Assembly (NCBI GenBank): GCA_003427395.1 | Contig: BFEA01000004.1 | Span: 948,857-1,012,856 of the forward strand | Direction: 5' to 3' | DNA length: 64,000 bases | Source: Chara braunii | Taxonomy: Eukaryota > Streptophyta > Charophyceae > Charales > Characeae | In this document: positions 12,661 to 25,500 of the stretch, piece by piece | Layout: each line of letters starts with the position of its first letter | How positions within the stretch are numbered: position 1 is the stretch's first letter | Program-made: the position numbers and the translations under genes | Notes under the pieces: generated by a model | The model's database searches: none | What the model was told of the DNA's origin: nothing | Seen by the model: the letters and a program-made list of their open reading frames with translations, nothing else

Positions 12661-13189
12661 TCAAATAGACTTGCCGTCGACAAATCCCGTAAAGTCGTCC
12701 CTGATATTCACTACATAGTTCATGTTCCCCACGCCTTTCGGCATCTTCACCAGATCAATATGTACTTTCTCTCCAGGTCTAGTAGGATATGAAGGGTGAA
12801 GTGGTTCCTTATATCTGATAAGGGATCTCTTCTGACAATCCTCACAAGTCTCGCAATACCTTTCGACATCCTTGGACTGTCCTTCCCACCAGTATAATCT
12901 GCGGACCTTCTCATACGTCCCTTTTACTCCTCTATGTCCCCCAACTACACCGTCATGCAGCTCGACTATTATGGACTGTTTTTTCTTCTGGATCACAGAT
13001 CACCCGAAGAGGCATCCCCGCTCCGACAGGCCGGCGGAATAAATGTCCAGCTCTAAGGCAATACTGTGCCGCTTGTCTCCTAATCTTCGAATCAGCACTC
13101 TCCTCTCCTGACAGGTGCAGTCCTATAGTGCGGTACTTACCTTCATAGAGGTTGACTAGGAAGCTATCCGAACGTCTAGGCTCAGTCAT
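12661..13189 (-). pseudogene. Ty3/gypsy integrase zinc-binding domain and start of catalytic core
   Basis: Two overlapping minus-strand frames (13189-12953 and 12996-12661) join by a frameshift near 12990. The HHCC zinc-binding signature is visible as HDGVVGGH and CETCEDC. It is followed by HPSYPTRPGEKVHIDLVKMP, which carries the first catalytic Asp of the integrase core. This region binds and inserts retrotransposon cDNA in intact elements. It lies directly after RNase H, the normal order in Ty3/gypsy pol. Confidence 0.8.
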
Positions 13190-13383
13190 GGTCAGTGCAG
13201 CAACTGCTATCGATCACTCCGCCTCAATCGAAATCCATGAGAGTCCATCAGCCACGGCGTTCTTTGTTCCTGAGATCCTTTACACAGTGTAATCGTAGAG
13301 TCGGATCCTGATCAACCACCGCACAATCGTAGGATCAGTCAGACTGAAGTCCTTTTGTAAGACTGATGCTACCGCTGTAGGGT

Positions 13384-13758
13384 CTATCCTGAGAACGAAT
13401 CGTCTTCCATATATGTATGCCTAAAGGCGTCTAAACGCCGCAGAACAGCTAACACCTCCTTCTTAAATTGACTGTAGTTGCGTTCAACAGTGTTAAGCGT
13501 ACGACTCTCGAATCTCAGTGGTATTTCCTTACCGTCGACATATTTTTGGGAAAGTAATCCTCCTACCGAACACAGTACAACATCCGTAGACAATATGAAT
13601 GGCCTGTTAGTCTCATCCTCAAAGAAAGGTACGCCTAGAATCTGACCGCCTTCTTTAAATTTTTCCTTGATGGATTGTACTGCAAGCTCTTGGAGAGTCC
13701 AAGTAAAATTTTTCGGTCTTCCTAAGAAGAGTCCGCAGGGGCTCCGCCTTTTCGGCAT
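13384..13758 (-). pseudogene. Ty3/gypsy RNase H domain, partial
   Basis: The minus-strand frame shows the gypsy connection and RNase H block: RPFILSTDVVLCSVGGLLSQ has the first catalytic Asp, followed by PLRFESRTLNTVERNYSQFKKEVLAVL. The usual text is ALRFESRTLSEVERNYSQFKKE or close to it, so the family call is firm. It is separated from the RT frame by about 100 bp with stops. Residues downstream of RLDAFRHTY are lost. Confidence 0.8.
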
Positions 13759-13855
13759 AGCCGCGTATAAAAATCCTCCAGTAACCTACCACTCCTAAGA
13801 ATTGGCGGACCTCAGTAGCACTTTGCAACGGTGTCGGTCAGTTTAGGAGTTTCTC

Positions 13856-14737
13856 TTACTTGCCTAGGTCAGCTCGGCAACCCCTCGAATCGCATATAAA
13901 TCCCAGAATCTTGATCGTTGACACCGCCCATCGGCTCTTTGTTCCGCTCATTGTCAGGTTAGCTTCATCTAACTGTTCCAAGACAGCGTTAATGTCCGTC
14001 ATGTGTTGCTCCACGAACCTCCTGACGCAAGGAGCGACTTCCGTTTCGTCTTTCAGCACGGGTCCTTTTATCGGAAAGTCGTCCAAAAAAACCTCAACTT
14101 TATCAGGTATAAATTCTTTCAAAACAGCTATCATGGCTCTCTGAAAGACTGCTACCCCGTTGGTCCACCCCATAGGTACGACCATCATCTGCACCAATCC
14201 GAGTGGCGTGTGCATGGCTATGAGATGCCTATCTTTCGGATCTAGTGGTATCTCATCGTATCCTGAAAATAAATCGCAGACATAATAAATGGACCTGCCT
14301 GCTGTTCCTTCTGCTAATAGATCAGCGTGTGATATGGATCCTACATCTCGAATCGTCACAGCATTGACCTTCTGGAGGTCTTGAATCCACCGAATCTTCT
14401 CATTAGGCTTCCTCAAGAAGAACCACCTATTCGCGTACGAGCTATCAGATGGCTCTGCTACATGCGACGTCATCTTCTCCTTGAGAAAGGAAATAACTTC
14501 CTCCTTTTCTTTATGGGCAAACTTCCACCCCGCGTCATTCCATGGCGTATGCGGAATCGTGTAGATCATAGCAGGCTTAGCATACCTAGGATCAATTCTT
14601 CCTCTTTCCGCGTCACTGAAGGCTATAGCTTTGTCACAGGTCTTAAGAACTTTCAGCACGCGTGCCTTTTCCTGCTCAGTCAAGTTTCCATCTCCTATGT
14701 CCATCTCCGCTGTCCTCTTCTTTGTCAATCGTTGCAA
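13856..14737 (-). pseudogene. Ty3/gypsy reverse transcriptase domain
   Basis: The longest intact piece of the element, 293 codons on the minus strand. RT landmarks in order are SDSSYANRWFFLRKPNEKIR, IQDLQKVNAVTIRD (the usual DYRxLN block), YYVCDLFSGYDEIPLDPKDR (catalytic Asp and SGY), PLGLVQMMVVPMGWTNGVAVFQRAM, and VEVFLDDFPIKG with FLDD in place of the usual Y/F-V/A-DD. In an intact element the enzyme copies element RNA into cDNA in cytoplasmic particles. Here the neighbouring parts of pol are in other frames, so I call it a decayed copy. The FLDD variant still keeps both catalytic Asp residues. Confidence 0.85.
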
Positions 14738-14888
14738 CTCCTTTCTCTTCTTGTCCTTAATTTCCCTGGCGATCTCTTCCTCAGATACACCATCTAGCGT
14801 GGATCGCTCACGAGCTACAACCGCCGGCTTGACTTTCTGAACTACTTTCTTGTGTAGTTTTGGTAGCCCCCCGTAGGGGGCTGTGCCC

Positions 14889-15904
14889 TTAAAAAAAAAA
14901 CACAGAGATCATTCCTCCGAATTCTTCATTTTCTGCCTTAGGATAGGAGTTTCCTTCCACACGGACACGATTTCCTAAATCCTCGACTTCCACTATCCGA
15001 CCTTCTTCTTCCATAAGTAGTGGTCCATACTTCTTTTCGCGAAAGCTCAAGGAACGACTCGCAAGGGCGACCGATTTCCCCGCTGCTAGAATCGCTCTGT
15101 TCCTAGGGTCACGAGGCTCTACCGTCTCCATCATAATTCGTCTACCATCTGGGCGTTTGATGGAAAGCATTTGACTTCCATCCCATCTAAGAACACCGTT
15201 GTTGCACGGTCCGCCTTAGCGACCACGCTCGATACTGCTACAGAAGGTAGTACCTCCTGTTTGGTAGTCATCTGGACTTCATCGCTCAGGGGGGTGCGCG
15301 TCGTGCGCGTGATCATCTGCAACTCATCTCGCGCAGGTCTTGAGGCTGCCAAATACTCAAGTATCGTACATTGCATCGGCTGACTAAGCGCGCGTCTGAG
15401 AGGCTCGACCATATCTATATCATCCAAAATGCTCTTCATGGTGAACTTTTTAGTTCCACGTTTGCGTGGCGAGAGTATAACTTCCTCCCCTTCAATCCTT
15501 TGCCCATCCTTCTCTGCCATCACATAATCGGTGTCGGCCTTCTTAGAGGAGGACGCCCTGACAGACTTAGTCGCCGCCACCCGTATGGGTGTCACGGGAC
15601 TCTCGTCATCCGAGGACAGACTCAGCCTCACGCTCTGGCTTCTTGCGACTCCCTTACCCTTGCTCGGTTGTACTCGCCTAGCTTCCACGTTTTCCTTTAT
15701 CGAAGGAGTTTTCCCTATTTTCCCACGTGGGAAAGGTACTGGTGCAAAAAAAAATAAAAAATAAAAAAATTGTTCGCGAAAGTTCTTGCACAATTTGTGG
15801 ATGGTGCCGTGTGACCAGCGAAGTACCAAATCGCCATTGCTCCAGACGGCCAGGGCCTTGTCCCATCTGAAAAGGTACAGCAGTGCGACCGGAACCATGT
15901 CCAA
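14889..15904 (-). pseudogene. Region upstream of gypsy RT (gag-pol junction / protease-like), frameshifted
   Basis: Two minus-strand frames, 15904-15131 and 15170-14889, meet at a frameshift near 15165; the chain appears to run from AQMVDEL into MMETVEPRDPRNRAILAAGK. The first part has a Ser/Lys-rich tail and then PMQCTILEYLAASRPARDEL and VFLDGMEVKCFPSNAQMVDEL. From memory of Chara retroelements, such blocks precede the gypsy RT and may cover a retropepsin-like fold, but I cannot see a clean DTG/DSG protease site. Upstream codons near 15800-15904 may be spurious. Confidence 0.5.
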
Positions 15905-15999
15905 ACCTCAAATCGGCCCTCGAAATCCGCATATTTGCGGATTTCGGGTCACAGTGTGAGTGTGCCCTAAGTGGGCCGTAGGAGTGGCACGCCGTGTAC

Positions 16000-17940
16000 A
16001 ATCGAACTTTCAGGGGCATATCGAGAATTTCCCTGGTAAAGAAAAGTGAAAAATGACAGCTCTCAGGGGGACGGTTGGTTTGGCCATACGCCCGGCACCA
16101 ACTGCTTTCTCCACTTGTACAGGACATGGAATTCCCTTGCAAAGTTTGTGGGGCTTCGGAACTGGGCCATTACAGTTTGCCACAGGAGGTGGAACCTTGC
16201 CGTCTGCCGCTTGGCACACTTCTGCGCGAAGGCGGGAAGACGGCGGTTGTCGAGCCGCCGGAGTGTGTCAAGATGGTGGCGATTGCTTTCGAATTCAAAT
16301 CGATCGCTCCACATTCCATACACGTCAGATCCACTGGTGTTTTCCCCCTTTCACGTACGCCACAGGGTGGGTGGTATTTCTCCCGCGCTGTATTGCCTCA
16401 CACATTCCAGGCGCACGAGATGCAGGGGCTGAGAGTTTTTTCCGGCGCGTTATATATAGTGCACGTCTTGGGCCCACAGTTTAGGCCGAAAGGCTGGCCG
16501 CATGGTGACGCAGATGCACGGCCCCGCTGAAGTCCATAGCCGCTGGGTAGCTTCACGCAGTAGAAAAGGTGCGGGTCCCACCTTGTTCCGACGATTCGAC
16601 GGCCTACCTCTACCTGTCCCCGCAATACTCCTCTCTCTTCCGCTCACTCCTACCGCAGTTGAGTACATCGGTAGTCCGCGTGGCAGCCTTTCCACGTGGA
16701 CCTTCGGCAGATCTGATGCCATCGGACGTCTGCAGGCCCTCTCTATGATATAAAGCCACACTCTAATACCGGCGTGGCGCGTGTTGGTTTCCCTCGACTG
16801 GGTAAAAAGGGAGGCTAGCGAATGGTGGTAGTTACTAGTGATGTGGAGCCAACAAAGGACCGTTTCTGCCGATCATGCCCTCACCTGGCACAAAAGGTAT
16901 GATTGCTGATTGAATCATATCGCTTGTGAGGTGATGTGGAGTTCAGGCCTTGTTGACTCGCCCGCGGAGAGGGCTCGCAGTATTTCCTACGAGCCGGAGG
17001 TGGCGTGGAATCTAGACAGTGCCCGTCCCTACCTCTTTTTCACTTTTCTCTGTAAGAACCGTCCCTTTTTCTGTGTCTCATGGCCTTTCCGATCACGCGA
17101 ACAGCCGACTCTGCCTGTTGCCGTCTTCCGTATAGCCCCGCGCATTACTCGATCGCCTTGATATTGCCGCGGACGCTTGCTGCGTGCCCGGGATTGCGTG
17201 TTGCTGTTGCCCGACGAACGGTAACGCGCCGGTGCTTCGTTATTTTCTCAATAAGCGGACTGACACGGGAAAGTGATAGTCACGGAGACACTCTTGCTTC
17301 TGCACTTGCGGGTGCTAACACACTCAGGGACGCGAGAGACGACGAAGGTGAGTGCTTCCGCCGCGGGTGAGAAAGTGGCAGGCTCACTTAACTACCGGTA
17401 ATAGCGGCGAGAGCTGGCACAGCGCCCTGCTCTCTTCCGTCCTACCGCCGCCGCTCAGCTGCCGGTCGAGGAGTTGCCCGGTCTCAATTTGCGATTGTCC
17501 GGCGATTTTTAGAAGCTCGCATCTCGTATATCTATGCAAAAGATGCGTGTATAAATTTATATATGGTATGCATTCGCTGTGACAATATATACGCATCCAG
17601 CTCGTTGAAGTCTGCCGTGCGCTCGAGTGCATTGCGGACGATGCTGATGCAAGGATTGTGCAACAGGCACACACGTAGAGAGAGCTAGCTAGCTGTCGGC
17701 AAATTTTGGTTATTACAGTATGACTCGAGGAATGTAATGTGAGGGATGCGATGGTGCGGCGGTCGCGAGCAAGAGAAGCAGCAGCGATTTAATCAAGCGG
17801 GATAGACGGCAGCTGGGCTGGTTAATTAACGGAGTGGAGTTCGGCCGAGTTGGTTGGTTGTGGTGTGATCGGGGCGCCGCTGGGTGCGGGTTCTGGGCGC
17901 GTCATTTGCAGAATCCCGGAGGGGTCATTTATAGAATGTG
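16000..17940. other. GC-rich interval, no gene resolved
   Basis: Many overlapping frames occur in both strands but none shows a domain. It may contain the gag/5' end of the minus-strand gypsy element on the left and the promoter of the TOG gene on the right. Confidence 0.4.
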
Positions 17941-17962
17941 GGGTGTGGTAAGCGGGGGACTC

Positions 17963-17968
17963 TAAATA
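17963..17968 (+). promoter_or_regulatory. Possible TATA-like element of the TOG gene
   Basis: TAAATA occurs about 115 bp before the proposed start codon at 18083, in an otherwise GC-rich stretch, followed by a purine-rich leader. Position fits a core promoter, but this is a weak match with no transcript support. Confidence 0.3.
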
Positions 17969-18082
17969 GGAGCAAGCAAGCGAACGGGAGGGGAGAGGCG
18001 TATCAAGCAGAGGACAGCGGGGTCACGACTATTGCTACCCTATAGGTTTTGCCGATCGTTGCAGGCTTACACCATTGGGAAT

Positions 18083-18430
18083 ATGTCGGGTACCGCTGCT
18101 CGAAGAACGGCATTGCGGGAGCTGGCCGTTGGTAGACCTCCTGAGCGCCGTGCTGGAATAGTGCCCAGAAGTGTTACTCCTCAGAAAAGCGACGCTATTA
18201 TGACCCATGTGGATGTGGAAAACAAGGACGGTAGCGGGAAGATAAATGGGGTAATTGATGGCGGCAATATGAAGATGGCGGCGGTGAACAATGGTGGAAC
18301 GTGCAAGCAGCCCGAAGGAAGTGAGGAAGGTGCCAAGAATGAAGTGCCTGCAGGGCCCCCGGCTGTAGAGTTTGAGTACATACAATCGGAAGATCTTCAA
18401 GATGTTCCCAATCCTGAAGAGTGTGTCAGT
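18083..18430 (+). CDS. TOG gene exon 1
   Basis: Encodes 116 residues from MSGTAARRTALREL to NPEECVS. The donor GTAAGT is at 18431 and the exon ends in phase 0. I prefer the ATG at 18083 because the residues before it (from 18032) look like leader sequence, but both are open. The FEYIQSEDLQDV block marks the start of the conserved domain. A 71-bp GA microsatellite lies 35 bp into the intron. Confidence 0.8.
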
Positions 18431-18463
18431 GTAAGTAATATTTCTTCACTTCGACAATAATGT

Positions 18464-18537
<74 letters not shown>

Positions 18538-18809
18538 CCCCTTGTTCTACTTTCCGCGTACGTCGGCTCTTGACCTTCATGTCCTTGCGCTTGTTCAGGT
18601 AAGATCTTACTTACTGCGTATTGCTCTCTAGCACCCAGGCTGTGTTTCCCTCGTGTGCATCGTGCAGGATTTCCACTCTAGGAATCTTCCATATACTTCT
18701 GCGTCACCAGCTGCCGGTAGTTCGTAGTATGGATTCCTGTCTGTCAGGGCCTGTGTGTATGTCTCCGTGTGTTTATGTCCGTCATGTGTGTTATGTGTGT
18801 TATGTGTGT

Positions 18810-18853
<44 letters not shown>

Positions 18854-21850
18854 CGCGGGTATGGGTTTGTGTGCGCTTGCGTTTACTAGTGTTTGTTCTG
18901 CGACGTGCGACTCGTATGCGCTTGCATTTACTAGCGTTTGCTCTGCGATGTGCTCTGCGACTCATATCTTTATGGGCCGCAGAGGGAATTTGTGCCCGCC
19001 TGTAAAATCTTTCGATCCTTGTGGTGATCCTTGGTTACCCTTACTGTTTCCCTCTTCCATTCTATCGCTGTTTCACTCTTTCTCCCCGCTGGCATTGACC
19101 CTGACCTTGTCTCTTTGTGTTCATTTTTCTCCCCTCTCCTTTCTCACCGGATGACAGCGACCACCGCGCCAATCTGTTTGCCTCTTTCCTCATCTCACGG
19201 GGTTCCTATCGTCTCGTTGTTCCTGAACGTGGTTATCTGAAGCTACTTTTTCCCACGTTACCTGCACGTATACGCCCCCCCCAATGTTTTCTTTTTCCAG
19301 TCACAGTTCCTTGTCTTGTCGTCTCTAGTTACTCCCCCCCTTCCACTCCTCTCTCCGTTCTCTGCGCTATGTTTGCTATTCTCTGACATTTGGTCCTTTG
19401 GCGGTCAATTGTCTTGGAACTTTGGCTGTTTCCTCTCGCGTGTTTTTCATTTCTACCGTGCTCTGAAATTCACCTTTGTAAACACCTCTTGCTCCTGTTT
19501 TCTTTATCCCCGTCCTTTGTAGTAATTTGATGTTTTCTCCATCTCCTCTGGCGGACTTGTGCGATGCATCGCATTTCACTTTGCTCTCTTCGTCATTCAG
19601 ACGTGCCCCTTCTCTCCATTGATTTATTCGACCGGTGTCGAACGAGATAGAGGCCAGATCTTCTATCTGGCCTTTTCTGTCAAGTAGTGTCCTCTTTGTG
19701 CTCCGCTACTGCGTTCTCGTCATTCTTTCCACTCGTCTCGCTGGGTTGATTCCCTTTCTTCCCTCCACTTCCTCCTCTGCTTTGTTTTCCCTTTTTATCA
19801 AGTCCCTTTCGTCTAGGGGTATAGGACATCGCTTTTTCTTAGAACATTTGTGTGCATGTTAATCCAACATTTTCATTCCTAGTCAATTGATGGCTTGCTT
19901 ATCTTGTCTTCCGCTACCACGTAATGCAAAGCAAGTCGTTCTACGGGCCGCGTTCTTTTCCCTTTCTTTCTTTCACTCATTTTCATTCCTGCATCTATTT
20001 CTTGCTGCATTTCGGTTCGTCCGTGCACGTCTTTCGGTCGAGCGATCGACATCCACTTCTGCATCTCTTTGTGAGAGACCCGATCATTCGGTCTGGCACC
20101 CTTTCCGCCCTGAAATTTGCAGAAACCGAAATTAATTGTTTGTCCACGTCACCGCCTCTCTTTCTGTGCGTCTCCTCGTCTCATTTTCATCCTGCCCACT
20201 CTTCATTCTCCCTCCCTTTAGCATCCTGCTCTTCTCTTCTCGTCTGGTCATCTACGCGAAAACCGTCTTCACACTCGTTTTCCCTTTTGTACTGCCCTAT
20301 TGCCTCGACCTGATGCGGAATCTTGTGCACATGTTCACACGCTGGTTCTACTGTTTTTTTTTTTTTGCGTGTACGAGAGCACGTTGGCCACTGCTTGTCG
20401 TTAGTCTGTTCCTGGATAGTATCCATAGAGGGCATCCATCGGCCTCGCCGCACCACTCGCCAATCGCCAACATTCTGCACGAATCTGTACATGGAATTAG
20501 TCTGGATACACTCAAAATGTTGACATTTGGCGAGTGGTGCGGCGAGCCCCCGTGTCTACCCTCTGCTCCTTCTCTTTCTCGCCCCGGCTCTCTCCCCCCA
20601 TTCGTTCCTCTTGTCTAAGCTGGCTTCGCCTCTCGAACACTCCGAACCTCTCGTTTCGTTTGCTTCTTGCCCTCCTTGTCAGTTTCTATTTTATTTGATT
20701 ACTTTTTGTTATTATAGCCTGGTCAGCAATTCTGTTTGCGGAATAAAGAATGCCTGTTGAGTTCCTATTATATTTTACTAGTGTTTGATCTCTCGGATTA
20801 TGCGTTCGCTATATTTCAGTAAATGCGCTTTTGATGCAAATTCTTTACCTACTTATATATGCCATAAAAGGGCGAGTTGTCCTAAAGCAGCTAATCGTAG
20901 TCCTCTTTATGCTGTTCCATGTTGTTGTGCTTTGCTCAGAATAAACAACAGAACTAACTTCTGCTGTGGCCCGATTCATCCACTTTTCTTTTCTCATGTT
21001 TTCACAATGCTGTCCACCTTTATTTAGTGCTGTAAAATCGTTTTTCGTTTTTCTCCGCGCGTGCTGAAGATTTTTTTCCCCGTTCCAGTCATCTCTGGCT
21101 TTCGCATTGTCCTTGTTGCCTGTTCTTTTTTGTTTCCACTTCCACTGTTTACGTCTATTACAGTAGTTAGTAGGTGTTTTGGGGTTGTTTTGTTGTGTCT
21201 CGCCTCGGCCCCCCCCTCACAACCAGTCCTGTGCCTTTCTTCCGGTTCTTCCGTGATGCCTATGCCGTTTGCATGGTTGGTGATGTTCTTTCCTTTCGTT
21301 GATGAACTGAAATAGACTTTGTTTGCCCAACGGACGGCGGATCGATCTCTGATTAACGAGGATGCATCGCCCACTGCGCTCCGCTACCAAAGTTGTGCTA
21401 TTCCTGTCTGTTTTTGTGTGCAAAATCATATTTTGCTCAGGATCATCGCTGCAGGGAAAGGAAGAAGGTGAGGGGAAGAAAATGGATAGCAATTATGAAA
21501 GGCGGGGAGGGGGGAAAGTATTCGAGAGTCGATTGGCGGGGGGGAGGGGGCGGCGAACCGGTGCTGGGATGGAGTAGTAGGCGAGTTGCCCAGTTGACTG
21601 GATCTGACCCTGTGGCTTTGACAGAAGCTCGATGACGTTGCTGTTAAATGAAGCCAAGGCAAGTCCTATGGGAAACGACTTTATGCAGTTTGCTTCCTTG
21701 AACTTGTGTCGAATAAAGGCAAAGTCGGGAAGCTATTTTTTTTTCTTTTGTTTTCTTGGGTGTGTTTGCTTTCGGGACGAGGTAGGGGGAAGCGAGCAGT
21801 ATATTCCTGGGACTTGCATTGCGGAATATGCCGCAGAAACTGTTGAAGAA

Positions 21851-21922
<72 letters not shown>

Positions 21923-22522
21923 ATGATACTATCAAGAAATTCCGGCAGTTGACAGTGTTCGGTCTGAGAATCCTGCTACGGGTGGCGAGGAAGCCCGCAG
22001 CGGCGTCAGAGGCTTAGTTCTGCCGGCCAGTTCACATTGTCAGTAGAGAGCATACATTAGGAATCCTCAGTCGATATGATGATGGATAAAAAAGCCGATC
22101 CCATGGATGTCTTTAGAAATTCACTTGTGTATACTCAAATAGGGACGTGTGGTGACTCGTCGAGAGTATTCATGTCGAGATGGTTGGGGGTGATTTCTTT
22201 TGTATTATTGGCGCTTTCTAAAGATGTGTTACGGGAGTACGGCGGATGGGCCAAACGGCGCAAAGTCCGCCGTTCACTTCCGTCCCTCGCCTGTCGTTAT
22301 ATAATAACTAAGAACCTCCTGATCCCGCATGTGCCAAAAATAATTCCGTGAGATCAATCAAACCACGATCAATCGATCACTGAAACGAAAGATTGACTGG
22401 TGTTGGGAAAAACAAAAAAGATTGACTAGTTAGTTGACTAACAGATTGATGGATTGATGGATTGACAGAATAGAACAGTGGATACAGCAACAGTTACACT
22501 GATTGATTAAGAGGGGGGAAGA

Positions 22523-22556
<34 letters not shown>

Positions 22557-25500
22557 AGATTGATAGATTGATAGATGATCGATTAAAGGACCGCGAAAGT
22601 GAGATTGGTAGCGACTACTTGTTGATTTTTTATTGACAAATAGATAGGTTGATAACAGCAGGATAACGGAGCAGCCTCTCTTCGGTTACGTAGCGGTCCT
22701 TGGCGGGACTGCATAATACGGTCCACATCATGCATCAGGGCCCGGCAACGCTCAAACGCCCGACCCAACCTAAAACGGATTTTCTCATCGACCTATTAAG
22801 ATTGCCTAAAGCAGCACACTCTCTCGACTTCCAACTAAGTGGCGAAGGCATTGTGAGGCATCAGAGAAAGGTTGTTTCTCCCACCTTTGGCGAATCGAAG
22901 AACCCATATTCTGGTGTGGGCGAACAAGTCCCGGAGCAAAAACAAAAGACACAGTTGGTTGATTCCCTCCCTATCCCTAGACCTGACCCCTCTTACCGAG
23001 CCTCTCCCCCGCTGTGTGCCCTCTCGACAGGTGCCGACGACGACCTCCTGATGTTTTTGTTCCAATTTTTGTTGCATGTCTTGTGCAATCGACGCAACAA
23101 ATCTTCGGGGATCAGCGACTGGCACCGGTACAAAACGAGCGTGTAGGCAATTGACGAACGCGGTAATCATTTCGCTTGGTGTTGTGGAATGAGTGAGAGG
23201 CAATGAAGTCGACTATCAAGGTGGAGCTGGGCGATAACATAGCCTGCTAACACATCTTTAGAAAACGCCAGTGAGCTCTTGGATGCACGGACGAATAATC
23301 AATGAGTGTTCCGAAAAGACTGGAGGACTGGGATTCAACGAGTGCAGGTTAGTGAATGGTGGCAATGAAAGAAATGAAGTGATTGGCTGTAGCGCCTACC
23401 CACCTAGGCGCGTCGTATCCTTCTGGCTTCGCTGAAATCGAATGTGAAGATATTTGAGAGTATTAATTAATGTTGCGATTCGCTGATTATTTGTGTAATG
23501 GGACGCTGGACCTGATTTCAAGCAGGTGTCGCTCCCCACCAATAGACTGGAGCAAAGTGAATTAAAAAAGGAAAATTGAGATAATTCATTATTGAGATAT
23601 CGTAGCGAGGCCGATCGCTACAAGTCCAATTACGCACACAAAACTTCTGCGCGGATACAGACATACAACGCCCATGCACATCAAAGCTCCTGCATGGACA
23701 CCGACGTACAACGCCCACATTCCCTGACGCGTTTCCCCTGGCTGCACTCCTGACCAATCAAAGGGTGAAGCCCACTCCCGCGTCCTCTTCACAATCCTGT
23801 CTAAGAAAGGCGTCCCTACGATGAGAAGCCCGCTTCTCTTCCTTCTCCCCCCCTTCCCGGGCTTTCTCCGACTATCAGAAATATCCGGGAAAAGGTGTGA
23901 TGTAGGATGCTATCTTGTTTTGAGAAATCCTGCCTCCACCATTATTAAATAAAAACGGGGTGCTGAAAATAGCAATGAGAATATTTCAAAAATTATGATA
24001 GGTGCCGCCTGTAGGTGTATATCGCGGCCGCGACCAGTATCGCTTTGCCTACCTTACTCGCCCTGCACAGAGTTAGCTCCGCGTCATCATGAACGTATTT
24101 AGGCTCTATTCTGGTCAAATACCCCCTTGATAATAGGGAGTTACGTTCGAGGGAACAAGGTAGGCGGGAGCTCCCTCGCTATGAACATGAATGCATGGGT
24201 AGTGAAGGAATGAATCACATTTGTTGATTGCGGGCCGCCCTAAGTGGGGTCCCACCTCGAATGATTGACTGCATTGCCGACTGCTCTGGTGAATGAATCA
24301 AACCATGATAGTTGACGATAAGTGAACGAGTGAACTTAGCAATGGATGCGCGGGTGTGGAACGAAACTGAACCTGTACAGCGGCTGCATTTGATGAATGT
24401 GAGATCCCTTGGCGTCAGGAGGTAGTAGCGTATTTGATTACAGGAGAAGATACCTTGTACCTGAGCTAGAGGGCGGGACTCAGGGACCGTGTAGGAAAGG
24501 CCAGCCATAAATTGGGAAGTCAACTGGAAGGGGAGAATGTTTAAGCCTTGAGAGAAAATATGCGACAGATAGGAACACGGTTCTCGATCCTGGATGGGTT
24601 CCCTCAATTCTCTGATGGAGAGACAATGGGAGAGAGGGAGTCACTGAACTGAACCCATTGAAAAGAATTTTGTGTACTGCTCCATATGAAGGGTCCTTTG
24701 GGCCTGGCAGATACAAAAACGGAGCTCCTCGATCCCACCCCACCGCTTACATGTTTCTCAGACCAGACCATCTGAGAGATCTCGAAGTTGGGACGAATGG
24801 TTGTCTCCCATCCCGACCTTTTGGCAATATCCTTAGCTACATTGCAGGCAGGGAAGAATTAAGGGGGAACCCTGTGCATGAGCGGACAGAGGGTGGGTGG
24901 GAACCTTTGGTCTGGTCGTCTGGGCAGGTCCTAGACACCAATCCNCAGAGGGTGGGTGGGAACCTTTGGTCTGGTCGTCTGGGCAGGTCCTAGACACCAA
25001 TCCATACAGGCTACAAGCCCAAAGATACAGAGCTGTGCCTCAGTTGCTAGGCTGTGGCCTCTCTCCCTGTAAGTCCATTGGGACACGTGCAAAACTCTGC
25101 GGGAGCTTGCTCAGGTCTGCAGAGTGTGGTGTATAACTGGTTTGGATGCCAGACCCAGTCCCTTGAACGTCACCCTCTTGGCGCAGTGAGAACCAATGTC
25201 TTGGACTAAACTTTGGAAATTCATCACAATATTCTTTCCGGGTGTATGTGGTGCGTTCTATGCCATGTTTAGTTAAGTCACACGTGAATAGCAGTGGATA
25301 ATGATGATGATGGGAACATGAGGATTGACATTTGTCCTTGTGTGATTTTGCGCAATCTCCTGTTCTTCTGATGCAGACGCTTCTGCAACGGCTTGATTCC
25401 AAGGACTGGGTGGTCATTTCGGAAGCCTTGAACAACGTGCGGCAACTTGCTATCTATAGAAAACAGGACATATCTTCAATTCTGTAAGTTATGCCAATCG

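Noticed and set aside
22835-23203. Minus-strand frame with DMQQKLEQKHQEVVV, possible retroelement gag
   Set aside because: Only a short stretch looks protein-like, no zinc knuckle or neighbour pol is visible, and it lies in intron 1. Too weak to annotate.
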